Positions 1 to 8,830 of a DNA stretch of 64,000 nt are shown piece by piece. The position numbers and the translations under genes were made by a program. Positions within the stretch are counted from its first letter, which is position 1. The number at the start of each line of letters is the position of its first letter. Where the stretch lies: positions 1 through 64,000 of the forward strand of contig JBDHKD010000001.1 of assembly GCA_039586575.1 (NCBI GenBank), given 5' to 3'. The notes below the pieces were generated by a model. That model was not told the DNA's origin. It was given only the letters and a program-made list of their open reading frames with translations, and made no database searches. Source of the DNA: G020344215 sp039586575. Lineage in GTDB: Bacteria; Gemmatimonadota; Gemmatimonadetes; Palauibacterales; KS3-K002.

Positions 1-1
1 T

Positions 2-481
2 CGCGCGATCGCCCGCATCGGATCGATGCTGCGGCAGGCGGCGCGCGAGCAACTGCCGGCCGTGCACCCCGACAACCCGGCCATCTCGGGCGTGTCGATC
101 GCCCAGCTCTCAGGAGGGCCGCACAGTCGCGCGGCGTCGCGCAGGAACGCGGTGGTCGTCGCCACCGGCGAGCTGGACTGGGAGGACCCGGACACGTGGA
201 CGGGCGCGCTGGACCGCTCGCCGTGTGGTACAGGCACCTGCGCGAAGATGGCGGCGCTCCATGCCAGGGGCGAGCTCGACGTGGGCGCCGATTTCCATCA
301 CGAGGGTCCGCTGGGGACGATCTTCACCGGGCGAATCATCGGAGAGACGAAGGTCGGCGAGTACCCGGCGGTGCTGACGACGCTGAGCGGGCGTGCCTGG
401 ATCACCGGCACCGCGCAATACGTGATCGACGCCGAGGACCCATTTCCCGAGGGCTTCACCGTCGGCGACCTGTGGGCCTGA
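2..481 (+). CDS. Proline racemase / 4-hydroxyproline epimerase family protein, 3' part
   Basis: This is the C-terminal part of a proline racemase-superfamily enzyme; the reading frame is open from the window edge, so the 5' end is missing. The family uses two cysteines to invert the alpha carbon of proline or hydroxyproline. The second active-site loop is visible as SPCGTGTCAKMA. The cysteine in SPC is kept; trans-3-hydroxyproline dehydratases of this family have a threonine there, so a racemase or epimerase is favoured. The conserved tail with ITGTAQYVIDAEDPFPEGF also fits. Proline racemase and 4-hydroxyproline 2-epimerase cannot be separated without the missing half. A hydroxyproline dehydratase candidate lies about 19 kb downstream, which makes hydroxyproline an attractive substrate. 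Confidence 0.85.
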   Translation, partial: RAIARIGSMLRQAAREQLPAVHPDNPAISGVSIAQLSGGPHSRAASRRNAVVVATGELDWEDPDTWTGALDRSPCGTGTCAKMAALHARGELDVGADFHHEGPLGTIFTGRIIGETKVGEYPAVLTTLSGRAWITGTAQYVIDAEDPFPEGFTVGDLWA

Positions 482-505
482 GAAGCGGCAGTACGCGGCT
501 CGCGG

Positions 506-1621
506 TCACTCGACTACGAGCACGCCGACCTGCCCCTGAAACTCGTCGGGCGCGGTGGGCAGCCCGGGCGGCGCCCGCCAGGGGCCGCCGTCGCCGACGC
601 GTAGCAGGTCGACGGCTTGCCAGCCTGTGAAATCCCCCATCAACTCGACGCGTCGGGCCGTCAGCCCGCTGATCAGAAGGGTGGGGGCGCCGTTCTCCCC
701 CTCGGCCATCACGAGCTCGGAACTTCCCGCTACTGCCGGTGGATCGCCGGTGGACGCCGGCGTTGACCGGGGTGACAATCGCACGGCCAGCATCGCGTAT
801 CGGCTGCGTGGTAGATCCTGCTCGGGCACGCTCGACTGCCAGCCGCCGGTGGCGACCAGCGCTGCCCGAGACAGAACCGGCAGCTCGACGCTCAGGCCTC
901 CCCAGCCCTCATAGGCGCCCACCGCCGTGCCGGCACGCAGCCCGGCATGCAGGTCCATCGTCAGCCGGTGAAACCGCCAGCGCACCGCCGCCAGCGCATC
1001 GAGATAGGATTGCCGCAGACCGCGCTCGAGCTGGTTGCGACTGCGGAACGGAAAGCCGGCGACGTAGAACACCTTTCCTTGCGGGTTGCGCGGCGCGAAT
1101 TCGGTGAATTCGCCGGAAAGGGTGAGCAGCGCGGCTGCGAATCGACGCTCAAGCTGCAAGCTCGCCCTGATGGCACCTCTCTCCTCCCCACCGACGCGCA
1201 ACCATGAGTGCCCGCCATGAACCGTCAGGCGGTAGGCTGTCCAGTCGAAGCTTGGACCCAGCGACAAGTCGACACGCGTGCTTCGCGGGTAACCGGCGAG
1301 ACCGATCCCGCCGGCCCCGAGCGTCAATTCTCCCGTCAGCGGGCCGAGGGCCGGGCTGCGGAGCATGCTCACAACTTCGCCCTGAAGATCCGTGGCCTCG
1401 GACCCGCGAAACGTGAACCGGCCGTCGCCCCAGAGGGCCCCGCGCGGACCGTCGAAGCGAAAGCCACCGCCGACGAACAGGGAGGGGGAGGTTGGGCTCG
1501 CGTACCGGATCGCGCCGCTGCCCAGGTCCATCGACGCGTGCATTTGGGCGCGGGCGTTCGCGGGCTGCGTGGCGAACCCCAACGCGGCGAGCAGTGAGAT
1601 CGTGTTGCGAAGAGGAATCAT
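506..1621 (-). CDS. Secreted protein with beta-barrel-like body and C-terminal CBM48-like domain
   Basis: This 371-residue protein has an N-terminal signal sequence (hydrophobic stretch to about residue 25, AnA-type cleavage near ANARAQ). Its body alternates aromatic and glycine-rich beta strands, as in outer-membrane or barrel-like proteins. The last ~60 residues, including RRVELMGDFTGW, resemble the glycogen-binding (CBM48/AMPK-beta) domain, and a related domain occurs in the anti-sigma candidate two genes upstream. It is the last gene of a minus-strand operon led by an ECF sigma factor, and GGAGG precedes the ATG. It may be the surface effector or sensor partner of that system. The precise function is unknown. 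Confidence 0.7.
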   Translation of the reverse strand: MIPLRNTISLLAALGFATQPANARAQMHASMDLGSGAIRYASPTSPSLFVGGGFRFDGPRGALWGDGRFTFRGSEATDLQGEVVSMLRSPALGPLTGELTLGAGGIGLAGYPRSTRVDLSLGPSFDWTAYRLTVHGGHSWLRVGGEERGAIRASLQLERRFAAALLTLSGEFTEFAPRNPQGKVFYVAGFPFRSRNQLERGLRQSYLDALAAVRWRFHRLTMDLHAGLRAGTAVGAYEGWGGLSVELPVLSRAALVATGGWQSSVPEQDLPRSRYAMLAVRLSPRSTPASTGDPPAVAGSSELVMAEGENGAPTLLISGLTARRVELMGDFTGWQAVDLLRVGDGGPWRAPPGLPTAPDEFQGQVGVLVVE

Positions 1622-1642
1622 CGGCGTACCCTCCCGCGTCGG

Positions 1643-2260
1643 CTAGCGCGGGTCGGGCCGAGGTTCATCCTGTCTGACGCCGAGCAGGATCCCTCGGGCG
1701 CGGGTCTGGGCCGCGACGCCCGGTGGGGCTCCCGCCTGGATATCCTCGGCGACCAACACGCGCAGCGCGGTGTAGTCGTCATCGGCTACACGCGCCCCGG
1801 CCAGCGTAAGAATCACCGACACGGCCGTATCTTGCGGCACCCCTCTCTCTACTATATCGGCCAGCACGACCAGAGGCAACGCGACCGAGGCACCGGGATC
1901 GGCCGCCCGCAGCTGCTCCAGCTTTTCCGGCGCGATGCCGCTGTAGAGCGCGGCGGCTCCGGCGACGAGCTCGGCCTCGGTTGATTGCGTGCCCAGAGCG
2001 TCGCGTGCAACCTTCAGCCGCCGCGCCAGTCCCCGAACCGCCCAGATGATGCGCTCGGGCTCGGCGCCCCGGCTCGCGCCTTCCAACGCCTTGTTGATCA
2101 GTGGATCGACCGGCAGCCCGTCGGCGCGGGCCGAGTCGACGACCGCCAGTATGGCTGCGCGCGTCCGGGGGTCGAAGCGTTCGTCCAGCGAGCGTTCCTG
2201 TGCCAGCGCGGCCTGCGGCGCGCCGAGCGCCGCCACCAGTAGGATCCAGCGCACACTCAT
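1643..2260 (-). CDS. Secreted helical protein of the ECF operon, unknown function
   Basis: This 205-residue protein has a clear Sec signal peptide (cleavage near AALAQE, about residue 21). The mature part is mostly alpha-helical and rich in Ala, Arg and Glu, with short repeats of the LINKALEGASRGAEPERI kind. No catalytic motif was recognised. The ATG overlaps the stop of the CBM48 anti-sigma candidate by four bases, so translation is probably coupled. The position between two CBM48-domain proteins suggests a periplasmic role in the same envelope pathway, but this is inference from context only. Confidence 0.65.
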   Translation of the reverse strand: MSVRWILLVAALGAPQAALAQERSLDERFDPRTRAAILAVVDSARADGLPVDPLINKALEGASRGAEPERIIWAVRGLARRLKVARDALGTQSTEAELVAGAAALYSGIAPEKLEQLRAADPGASVALPLVVLADIVERGVPQDTAVSVILTLAGARVADDDYTALRVLVAEDIQAGAPPGVAAQTRARGILLGVRQDEPRPDPR

Positions 2261-2823
2261 GAGCTACCTCTGACAAGTACGACCGAGTTCGAGATCCCAA
2301 ACTCATCTTCCGGTGCCCGGGCCGCCGACGCGTCCGGTATCCACCTCTCACCATCGAGTATGTAGGCGTACTCGTGCCTGCCCGGCTCGAGCGGCACGAC
2401 AACCGACCAGATGCCTGCGGCGACTTGCTGCAGCGGATGGGCGCTCGCATCCCAACCGTTGAAATCCCCTACCAGCGATACGCGCGATGCCCCGGGAGCC
2501 ATCACGACGAACTGTATCGGCTGGGTGCCCGCGCTGCCCTCGGGCCGCGTGCCCTCGGCCGCCCCCCGCTCCGACATGCCGCGGCCCAACCATAGCGCCC
2601 CCACGACGAGCATCACGACAGCCGCCGCCCCGGCCAGGGCGCTAAGAGGAGCAATCGTTACCCGGTAAGGCTGGAACAGCCAGCCCCTAAGGCGGCCGCG
2701 CGCGCCGCGGCGGGCCGTGGCGCGAACCTCCTGCATGATGCGCTCCTCCGCCCGCGGTTCGAGGTGGGGCAGCGTCTTGAGCTCTCGCTCGATCTGTTCC
2801 CAGTTCAGGTGCTCGTCACTCAT
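2257..2823 (-). CDS. Membrane anti-sigma candidate with periplasmic CBM48 (glycogen-binding) domain
   Basis: This 188-residue protein has a short cytoplasmic N-terminus (residues 1-55, with an acidic helix around ERELKTLPHLEPRAEE), one transmembrane segment (about 57-79) and a periplasmic domain (about 98-186). The periplasmic domain carries the CBM48/isoamylase-N signature VSLVGDFNGWD and a HEYAYILDG strand. It overlaps the ECF sigma gene by eight bases, the usual place for an anti-sigma factor. The zinc-finger HxxxCxxC of ZAS anti-sigma domains is absent, so sigma binding is not proven. The architecture suggests that a carbohydrate or other envelope ligand is sensed outside and relayed to the sigma factor. 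Confidence 0.75.
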   Translation of the reverse strand: MSDEHLNWEQIERELKTLPHLEPRAEERIMQEVRATARRGARGRLRGWLFQPYRVTIAPLSALAGAAAVVMLVVGALWLGRGMSERGAAEGTRPEGSAGTQPIQFVVMAPGASRVSLVGDFNGWDASAHPLQQVAAGIWSVVVPLEPGRHEYAYILDGERWIPDASAARAPEDEFGISNSVVLVRGSS

Positions 2824-3355
2824 ATCGAGATTCCTTCAACAGGTCTCGTAGTTGTTCTTTCGCCCGCATCACGCGCATCTTTAGCGCCGAGACGCCGACT
2901 CCCGTCAAGCGCGCCGCATCCTCGTAGGACATGTCCTCCACATACCTGAGGAGTATGGCCTCGCGATGCTCGGGTGTCAGCTGCAGGAGCGCCCGCTGAA
3001 GCTCGATGCGGTGGTGAATGTCCGGCGGGTTCGCGTCGGCGGCCTCGGGCAGTGCGTCGGCTGAGACGAACCTGGCCTCCCGCCTGCGTCGCTTGGCGCC
3101 CAGCGTCCGGCACTGGTTCAATAGAATGCGCAGCAGCCAGGCGGCGAACAGGTCCCGCTCCTCGTAGCGCTCGAGTGCCCCGTAGGCGCGCACGAATGCG
3201 TCCTGGACGGCTTCCTCCGCCTCGACTCGATCGCCGAGCATTCTCAGCGCCAAGCGCAGACAGCGTGGGTAGTAACGGCGTACGAGCAGCACGTAAGCTT
3301 CCACGTCGCCGCCGCTGACACGCCGCACGAGCTCCTGATCAGGCGACTCCATCAT
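2816..3355 (-). CDS. ECF-family RNA polymerase sigma factor
   Basis: This is a 179-residue sigma-70 family protein of the extracytoplasmic function group. Region 2 is visible as RRYYPRCLRLALRMLGDRVEAEEAVQDAFVRAY (written here only as a landmark around residues 26-58). Region 4 appears near the C-terminus with the helix-turn-helix YEDAARLTGVGVSALKMRVM. There is a basic linker of the KRRRREARF type. It heads a four-gene minus-strand operon, and its stop overlaps the start of the CBM48 membrane protein. It probably directs transcription of its own operon in response to an envelope signal. The start could be the first or second of two adjacent Met codons. Confidence 0.92.
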   Translation of the reverse strand: MMESPDQELVRRVSGGDVEAYVLLVRRYYPRCLRLALRMLGDRVEAEEAVQDAFVRAYGALERYEERDLFAAWLLRILLNQCRTLGAKRRRREARFVSADALPEAADANPPDIHHRIELQRALLQLTPEHREAILLRYVEDMSYEDAARLTGVGVSALKMRVMRAKEQLRDLLKESRYE

Positions 3356-3490
3356 CCATCCGGTTAACTCGCCGAAGGGTCCGGTCGGTCACATCGCCGC
3401 CGCCCAGTGCCCGCCCCACTGAACAAGTTGATGACTCGATGTGACGAAATCCAGCGCCGCCCGAGTTTGAGAGGTAGAGGCGCTGATGAG

Positions 3491-3516
3491 GCCGCGCGGG
3501 GCCCCGCTTGCGCGGC
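3491..3516. repeat. Perfect GC-rich inverted repeat in divergent intergenic region
   Basis: GCCGCGC at 3491-3497 pairs exactly with GCGCGGC at 3510-3516. The space between them includes the self-complementary GGGGCCCC (3498-3505). It lies in the 192-base gap between the ECF sigma gene (minus) and a plus-strand lipoprotein gene, about 32 bases before the lipoprotein start. It could be an mRNA leader hairpin or an operator. Function is not shown. Confidence 0.4.
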
Positions 3517-3547
3517 ACACACGGCCCGCCAATCATGGAGGTAGCTT

Positions 3548-4852
3548 ATGTCCAGAGCTTGGTTCGCATCTGCGGCGGCGATTGCCTTGATCGCCTGCTC
3601 TGACATGGGGCCGCAAGGCGGCCTCGAGATCGTCGCCCTCGCCACCGACCTGCTCGAGGGTGAGAGCCTCTCTCTATCCGTGACCATTGACGGCTCGCCC
3701 CTCGACCCGGCTAACGTCGAGTGGCTCAGTCGCGACCGGTCGACGTTGACCGTCGACGCCGGTGTGGTCGATGCGATCGCCCCGGGCGTGGCGTACGTGA
3801 TCGCGGGTTGGCACGGCGTGCGGGACTCGCTGCCGGTGACGGTGCGGTTTGCGCACATCGGCGCCGACAGCGTCGGACTGCGCCTCTACGGCGACGCCGA
3901 CATGCGGGCGCTCTGGCCCGGCATGGCCAAGCTGCAGGTGAACGTCGAGACGGGCTCGCGGAACGCGGTTCTGATGGCCAGCAACGAGCTGACCATCGTG
4001 AACAGCCAAGGCTGGGCCGGCGATTCGGTGCTCTTCGTTCGCTCGCCCAACGGCGAGTTTCAGCCAGGAACGACCGTGATCCCACCGGGCGACCTGACCG
4101 GCCATCCTATGGATGTCATCTCGAGCTCGCCGGTGAAATTCGTCTTCGACGAACATTCCGCCTATACGTTCTTCGTTGCCGTAGACGACGCGCGCCTGAA
4201 AATCACCGCGCTGGAGTTGCCCGCGGCGCCCGGCCTCGTCGGCCAGCTGACCGGCTGGGTCTCCTTCGAGGCGGCGGGAATCCATATGGAAACCACGCCC
4301 GATGGCGAGGATATCTTCACGCCGATCGGCGACTCGACCGTCCTGGCTTACGCCGAGTTCGCCATGCCCGTCTTCCACAATCTGAGCTCGTCGGCCAGCC
4401 TGTCGCTGCTCGGCGGCCCGCACGCCGCAAGCTTGCTCAGCCCCAGTGGGACGGCGCGCCTTGTGGACGGAGGCCTATCGATCGTCTTGTCGGGCGCCCA
4501 CCCCGATTTCCAGCGTACGGGCGTTACGGCCACCGCGTGGTTGCCGGAGCCGGGTGTTGGAAGTTCCGAGCTGGCGGAGGTAGGGCCGGAGGTGATAACA
4601 GAGGACGCCGGCGGCCTTCTGCCCTGGGCGAAGCTCTTCGTCAGGCGCGAGCTGGACGACATCGAGTCGCACGCCCTGTCGCGCGGTGGAACCCTCGAGG
4701 TCACCGAGTATGTAGCGCCGGGGAGCGGCGAGCTGGGCACCTACGGGTTGCTGCGCGGCTCGCTTCATGCCCGTATGAGATATTGGGATGGGTCGTTCAG
4801 CGAGGATACGACCATCGTGGCGGGCACCTTCAGCATTCCCGTCGCACCCTGA
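3548..4852 (+). CDS. Secreted lipoprotein, Ig-like N-terminal domain, unknown function
   Basis: This 434-residue protein begins with a lipoprotein signal: hydrophobic AAAIALIACS with the lipobox cysteine at about residue 17. The early region (LSVTIDGSPLDPANVEW, GVAYVIAGWHG) resembles bacterial Ig-like/BIG2 domains. The rest is beta-rich with no catalytic motif recognised. GGAGG at 3536-3540 sits seven bases before the ATG. A strong GC-rich hairpin follows the stop. It faces away from the ECF operon and may be a surface protein of the same envelope context. No specific function can be assigned. Confidence 0.75.
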   Translation: MSRAWFASAAAIALIACSDMGPQGGLEIVALATDLLEGESLSLSVTIDGSPLDPANVEWLSRDRSTLTVDAGVVDAIAPGVAYVIAGWHGVRDSLPVTVRFAHIGADSVGLRLYGDADMRALWPGMAKLQVNVETGSRNAVLMASNELTIVNSQGWAGDSVLFVRSPNGEFQPGTTVIPPGDLTGHPMDVISSSPVKFVFDEHSAYTFFVAVDDARLKITALELPAAPGLVGQLTGWVSFEAAGIHMETTPDGEDIFTPIGDSTVLAYAEFAMPVFHNLSSSASLSLLGGPHAASLLSPSGTARLVDGGLSIVLSGAHPDFQRTGVTATAWLPEPGVGSSELAEVGPEVITEDAGGLLPWAKLFVRRELDDIESHALSRGGTLEVTEYVAPGSGELGTYGLLRGSLHARMRYWDGSFSEDTTIVAGTFSIPVAP

Positions 4853-4863
4853 GCCGCCGGGAC

Positions 4864-4897
4864 GGCGGGTGAGCCCCCGAGGGGGACCTCACCCGCC
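4864..4897 (+). terminator. Strong hairpin after lipoprotein gene, terminator candidate
   Basis: GGCGGGTGAG (4864-4873) pairs perfectly with CTCACCCGCC (4888-4897), and inner C and G runs extend the stem. It begins 11 bases after the stop codon at 4852. No T-tract follows, so it may act as an RNA-stabilising or Rho-assisted end rather than a classical intrinsic terminator. The remaining intergenic DNA to 5133 shows nothing else that I can name. Confidence 0.55.
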
Positions 4898-5133
4898 GCC
4901 TCCCGCGGCCACGTCTCACCTTGGCCGTTAGCCAAATACTGCCCCATACACCCTGCCAGCATCGACGCGGCGGACCGCTACCTGCTGGACGAGCGAGCAA
5001 ACCGCCTGCGGTACGGACACGTCCAAAAGGATGCCGGTACGGCGGACGCAGGAGCTGCGCGCCGTAGCGCCAAGCGGCGCGGGCCTTAGATTGAGCGCGT
5101 CGACAATCCATTATTTACTACAAGGAGAGACTT

Positions 5134-7401
5134 GTGAATCGGCTCAAGGTGCTGTTCGCTGCGCTCCTGGCGAGTTGCCTCGTCGCCCCGCTCCCGGCGC
5201 GGGCGCAGGACGAGTCGCTGCTCACACTCGAGCGGATCTACGCGTCCGGCGAGTTCCGCGGCGAGTTCTTCGGCGGCGCCGTCTGGCTCGAAGACGGTTC
5301 GGGCTACGTGGCGTTCGAGCGCTCGGCCGAGGTCCCCCGCGGGCGTGACCTCGTGCGCTACGATCCGGAGACGGGCGCTGGCGAGGTGCTGATCCCGGCC
5401 GCCCGCTTCATGCCCGCGGGCCAGGATCAGCCGCTCTGGATCTCCGAATACGACTGGTCCGCCGACATGAAGAAGCTGCTGATCTTCACGAACACGCAGC
5501 GCGTCTGGCGGGAGAACACCCGTGGCGACTACTGGGTCCTCGATCTGGATAGCTGGGCGCTGAAGAAGCTGGGCGGCGACTTCGACGAATCGCGCCTGAT
5601 GTTCGCCAAGTTCGCGCCCGACGGTGATCGTGTCGCCTACGTCTACTACAACAACATCTACGTCGAAGACCTGGAAAACGGCGAGATCACCCAGCTCACG
5701 GACGACGGAACCGAGACGCTGATCAACGGGACCTCCGACTGGGTGAACGAGGAAGAGTTCGATCTGCGTGACGGGTTCCGCTGGAGCCCGGACGGCGAAC
5801 AGATCGCCTACTGGCAGTTCGACAGCAACGGCATCGATCAGTTCCTCCTCATCAACAATACCGATTCCCTCTACCCCAAGATCACGACGATTCCGTTCCC
5901 CAAGGCCGGCACGACGAACTCGGCCGTTCGCATCGGCGTGGTCGACGCCGACGGCGGCGACACGCGCTGGCTGCAGTTGGAAGGCGATCCGCGCAACAAC
6001 TACGTGCCGCGCATGGACTGGGTGGCCGATCCCAACCAGGTGGTCATCCAATACATGAACCGGTTGCAGAACACCAATCAGCTCATGCTCGGCGACCCGC
6101 GGAGCGGCAGGGTGCGGAAGGTGCTCACCGACAGGGACGAGGCCTGGATCGACCCGGTCGACGTTCTCGAGTGGCTCGACGGGAACGACACCTTTGTGTG
6201 GGTGAGCGAGCGCGACGGCTGGCGCCACGTCTACCTGGGCTCACGCTCGAACGGCGAGCTGAAGCTGGTCACTACGGACGAGTTCGATGCGGATACCATC
6301 TGGCATGTCGACCAAGAGGGCGGCTGGCTGTACTTCAGGGCGTCGCCGGCTAACGCCACTCAGCGCTACCTCTACCGGACGCGCCTGGACGGTAGCGGGG
6401 GTGCGGAGCGGCTGACACCCGCCGACCAGCTGGGCACTCACAGTTACAACATCTCGCCGGACGCCCGCTGGGCCTTTCACACCTACTCGAGCTTCGCTAT
6501 GCCGCGGACCGTCGAGCTCGTGCGGCTGCCGGAGCACGAGGTGGTGAGAACGCTGGCCGACAACTCGGAGCTGGCCGCCAAGCTCGATGCGCTCCAGAGA
6601 GGGCACGCCGAGTTCTTCAAGGTCGACATCGGCGACGGCGTGGAGCTGGACGGCTGGCAGATGCTGCCGCCCGATTTCGATCCGGCGCAGAAGTACCCCG
6701 TGCTTTTCTACGTCTACGGCGGGCCCTGGGGCAGTACGGTGGTCGACTCTTACGGCTACAGCACCTACCTGTGGCACCTGATGCTCACCCAGAAGGGCTA
6801 CATCGTGATGAGCGTTGACAACCGTGGCACGCCGGTGCCGCGCGGTCGCGAGTTCCGCAAGGTCATCTACCGCGTGGGCTCGGATCTCGTGGCGGCGGAC
6901 CAAGCGGCGGCGCTGCGCGCCATCAACCAGTGGCCGTATGTCGATCCGTCGCGGATTGCTATGTGGGGATGGAGCAACGGCGGCAGCATCAGCCTGCACG
7001 CCATCTTGCAGTATCCGGAACTTTACAACACGGCGCTCGCCGTCGCGCCGGTGCCAGACGAGCGGCTCTACGATACGATTTACACCGAGCGCTACATGGG
7101 CCTGCCGCAAGACAACGTCGCGGGCTACGAGCAGGCCTCATCGATCACCTACGCGAACAACCTCGCGGGTAACCTGCTGATCGTGCACGGTACTGGTGAC
7201 GATAACGTGCACTATCAGGGTACCGAGCGCCTAATGAACGCGCTGATCGAGGCGGGCAAGCAGTTCACGATCATGCCGTACCCGAACCGATCGCACGGCA
7301 TCTTCGAGGGACGCGGCACGACGCTGCACCTGCGTACGCTGCTCACCAACTATCTAATGGAGAACATGCCGCCCGGACCGCGATCCGAGGCGACCGAGTA
7401 G
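5134..7401 (+). CDS. Dipeptidyl-peptidase IV, family S9 serine peptidase
   Basis: This 755-residue secreted enzyme removes X-Pro (or X-Ala) dipeptides from peptide N-termini. The signal peptide ends near ARAQDE. An N-terminal beta-propeller precedes the alpha/beta-hydrolase domain. The S9B glutamate motif DWVNEEEF places E206-E208 for binding the substrate amino group. The catalytic triad is visible: Ser614 in GWSNGG, Asp689 in GTGDDNVH and His721 in RSHGIF. The start is GTG, six bases after AAGGAG (5122-5127). A hairpin terminator follows, so it is probably monocistronic. Together with the second S9 peptidase and the HypD candidate it points to use of proline-rich peptides. Confidence 0.93.
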   Translation: MNRLKVLFAALLASCLVAPLPARAQDESLLTLERIYASGEFRGEFFGGAVWLEDGSGYVAFERSAEVPRGRDLVRYDPETGAGEVLIPAARFMPAGQDQPLWISEYDWSADMKKLLIFTNTQRVWRENTRGDYWVLDLDSWALKKLGGDFDESRLMFAKFAPDGDRVAYVYYNNIYVEDLENGEITQLTDDGTETLINGTSDWVNEEEFDLRDGFRWSPDGEQIAYWQFDSNGIDQFLLINNTDSLYPKITTIPFPKAGTTNSAVRIGVVDADGGDTRWLQLEGDPRNNYVPRMDWVADPNQVVIQYMNRLQNTNQLMLGDPRSGRVRKVLTDRDEAWIDPVDVLEWLDGNDTFVWVSERDGWRHVYLGSRSNGELKLVTTDEFDADTIWHVDQEGGWLYFRASPANATQRYLYRTRLDGSGGAERLTPADQLGTHSYNISPDARWAFHTYSSFAMPRTVELVRLPEHEVVRTLADNSELAAKLDALQRGHAEFFKVDIGDGVELDGWQMLPPDFDPAQKYPVLFYVYGGPWGSTVVDSYGYSTYLWHLMLTQKGYIVMSVDNRGTPVPRGREFRKVIYRVGSDLVAADQAAALRAINQWPYVDPSRIAMWGWSNGGSISLHAILQYPELYNTALAVAPVPDERLYDTIYTERYMGLPQDNVAGYEQASSITYANNLAGNLLIVHGTGDDNVHYQGTERLMNALIEAGKQFTIMPYPNRSHGIFEGRGTTLHLRTLLTNYLMENMPPGPRSEATE

Positions 7402-7408
7402 AGTAACG

Positions 7409-7441
7409 GCGCCCTTCCTCGAATCGACCGGGGAGGGGCGC
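7409..7441 (+). terminator. Rho-independent terminator-like hairpin
   Basis: GCGCCC at 7409-7414 pairs with the GGGCGC ending at 7441. The stem continues inward through CCTCG/CGGGG with a few G-U pairs, leaving a loop of about seven bases. It starts eight bases after the dipeptidyl-peptidase stop. A pyrimidine-rich stretch (TTCTCGGTT) follows rather than a clean T-run. Confidence 0.55.
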
Positions 7442-7462
7442 TTCTCGGTTGGAGGATCCACA

Positions 7463-8830
7463 ATGCTGCTCTCTCAGGCACGCCTCTCGTGTTTGTTGTT
7501 GGCGTTGGCGCCCCGGGTGGCCGGCGCCCAGACACTGCCGCCGCCCGTCGCGGTGACCACCGGACCGCACAGCGCCGTGGAGACCGCCATCGCGATCGAT
7601 CCGACGAACCCGGATCACATCGTGGGCTCGGCCGTCGTAACGATTGGCGATGCGCGGGCGCCCCGCATCTCGAACTTCACCTACGTGTCGTGGGACGCCG
7701 GCAAGACCTGGACGTCGGTGGCGATGCCCAACCCGCACGGCAAGGTGCAGGGCGACGACGCCGTCGTGATCGATCACGAAGGGCGCGTCTACCGTACCTA
7801 TCTGGGGTTCAGGCACCTGCGTAATCCCGACGGGATCTTCCCGCGTAACGGCCTCTTCCTTGCCGCCTCGGAGGACGGCGGTCTCACTTACGAGGAGGAA
7901 GTCGTTCTGATCGAGCACCTGAACAGCATCGTGCCGTTCGAAGACAAACCGTACCCGGGCGTCGATCTCGCGCCCGACAGCCCGTACCGGGGAAGCGTCT
8001 ACGTGGCCTGGACCCGCTTCACCCGCTACGGCTCCGCTTCACCCGACGACTCGTCGTTCATCTACGTCGTCTACTCGCGCGACGGCGGCCGCAGCTTCTC
8101 CCGGCCAACCCGCCTGCCCGCCGCCGGCGGCGACGCGCTGGACGGCGACAACACGGTCGAGGGGGCCGTACCCGCAGCGGGCCCCGACGGCACAGTCTAC
8201 ATGGCGTGGAGCGGGCCGCGCGGGATCGAATTCAGCGGGTCGGCGGACGGCGGCGCGACCTGGACGGAAGCGCGGACGATCCTCGACCAGCCCGGAGGTT
8301 GGGACATCGAGATCGAGGGATTGGGGCGAGCCAACGGCATGCCGGTCACCGCAGTTGATGTCTCCGACGGCCCGCATCGCGGAACCGTGTACGTCAACTG
8401 GGCCGATCTGCGCAACAACGCCGGCGCGGACGGCGATGCCGACATCTTCATCGCGCGCTCCAGCGACGGCGGCGCGACCTGGAGCGAGCCGCAACGGGTA
8501 AACCAGGACGAGCTGGGCAACGGCCGCGATCAGTTCTTCACCTGGATGAGCGTCGACCCGATCGACGGCAGCGTGAACATCGTCTACTACGACCGCCGGC
8601 ACGGGGATGGCAGCGGCGTCCACGTCTACCTCGCCCGCTCGTCGGACGGCGGCCGCTCTTTTTCCGAGCACAGGATCAGCGACGAGCCCTTCGTGCCCAA
8701 TCCGCGTCTCTTCTTCGGCGACTATAACGGGATCAGCGCCTACGGCGGCCGCGTGGCCTGCCTGTGGACGCACTCGACCCGGGAAGCGAACGTCCTCAGG
8801 GCTTTCGTCGCGGATATGTCGGAGCAGTGA
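7463..8830 (+). CDS. Secreted BNR/Asp-box repeat (sialidase-fold) protein
   Basis: This 455-residue protein has a signal peptide (cleavage near AGAQT). About six Asp-box repeats of the S-x-D-x-G-x-T/S-W/F type are visible: WDAGKTW, SEDGGLTY, SRDGGRSF, SADGGATW, SSDGGATW and SSDGGRSF. These indicate a six-bladed beta-propeller of the sialidase/neuraminidase superfamily. I do not see a convincing FRIP motif and arginine triad, so true sialidase activity is doubtful; many such propellers are non-enzymatic surface proteins. GGAGG at 7452-7456 precedes the ATG. Its stop abuts the stop of the convergent heptaheme cytochrome gene. Confidence 0.8.
   Translation: MLLSQARLSCLLLALAPRVAGAQTLPPPVAVTTGPHSAVETAIAIDPTNPDHIVGSAVVTIGDARAPRISNFTYVSWDAGKTWTSVAMPNPHGKVQGDDAVVIDHEGRVYRTYLGFRHLRNPDGIFPRNGLFLAASEDGGLTYEEEVVLIEHLNSIVPFEDKPYPGVDLAPDSPYRGSVYVAWTRFTRYGSASPDDSSFIYVVYSRDGGRSFSRPTRLPAAGGDALDGDNTVEGAVPAAGPDGTVYMAWSGPRGIEFSGSADGGATWTEARTILDQPGGWDIEIEGLGRANGMPVTAVDVSDGPHRGTVYVNWADLRNNAGADGDADIFIARSSDGGATWSEPQRVNQDELGNGRDQFFTWMSVDPIDGSVNIVYYDRRHGDGSGVHVYLARSSDGGRSFSEHRISDEPFVPNPRLFFGDYNGISAYGGRVACLWTHSTREANVLRAFVADMSEQ

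Noticed and set aside
2..481. trans-3-Hydroxyproline dehydratase
   Set aside because: That group has Thr in place of the second catalytic Cys; here SPCGTG keeps the Cys.
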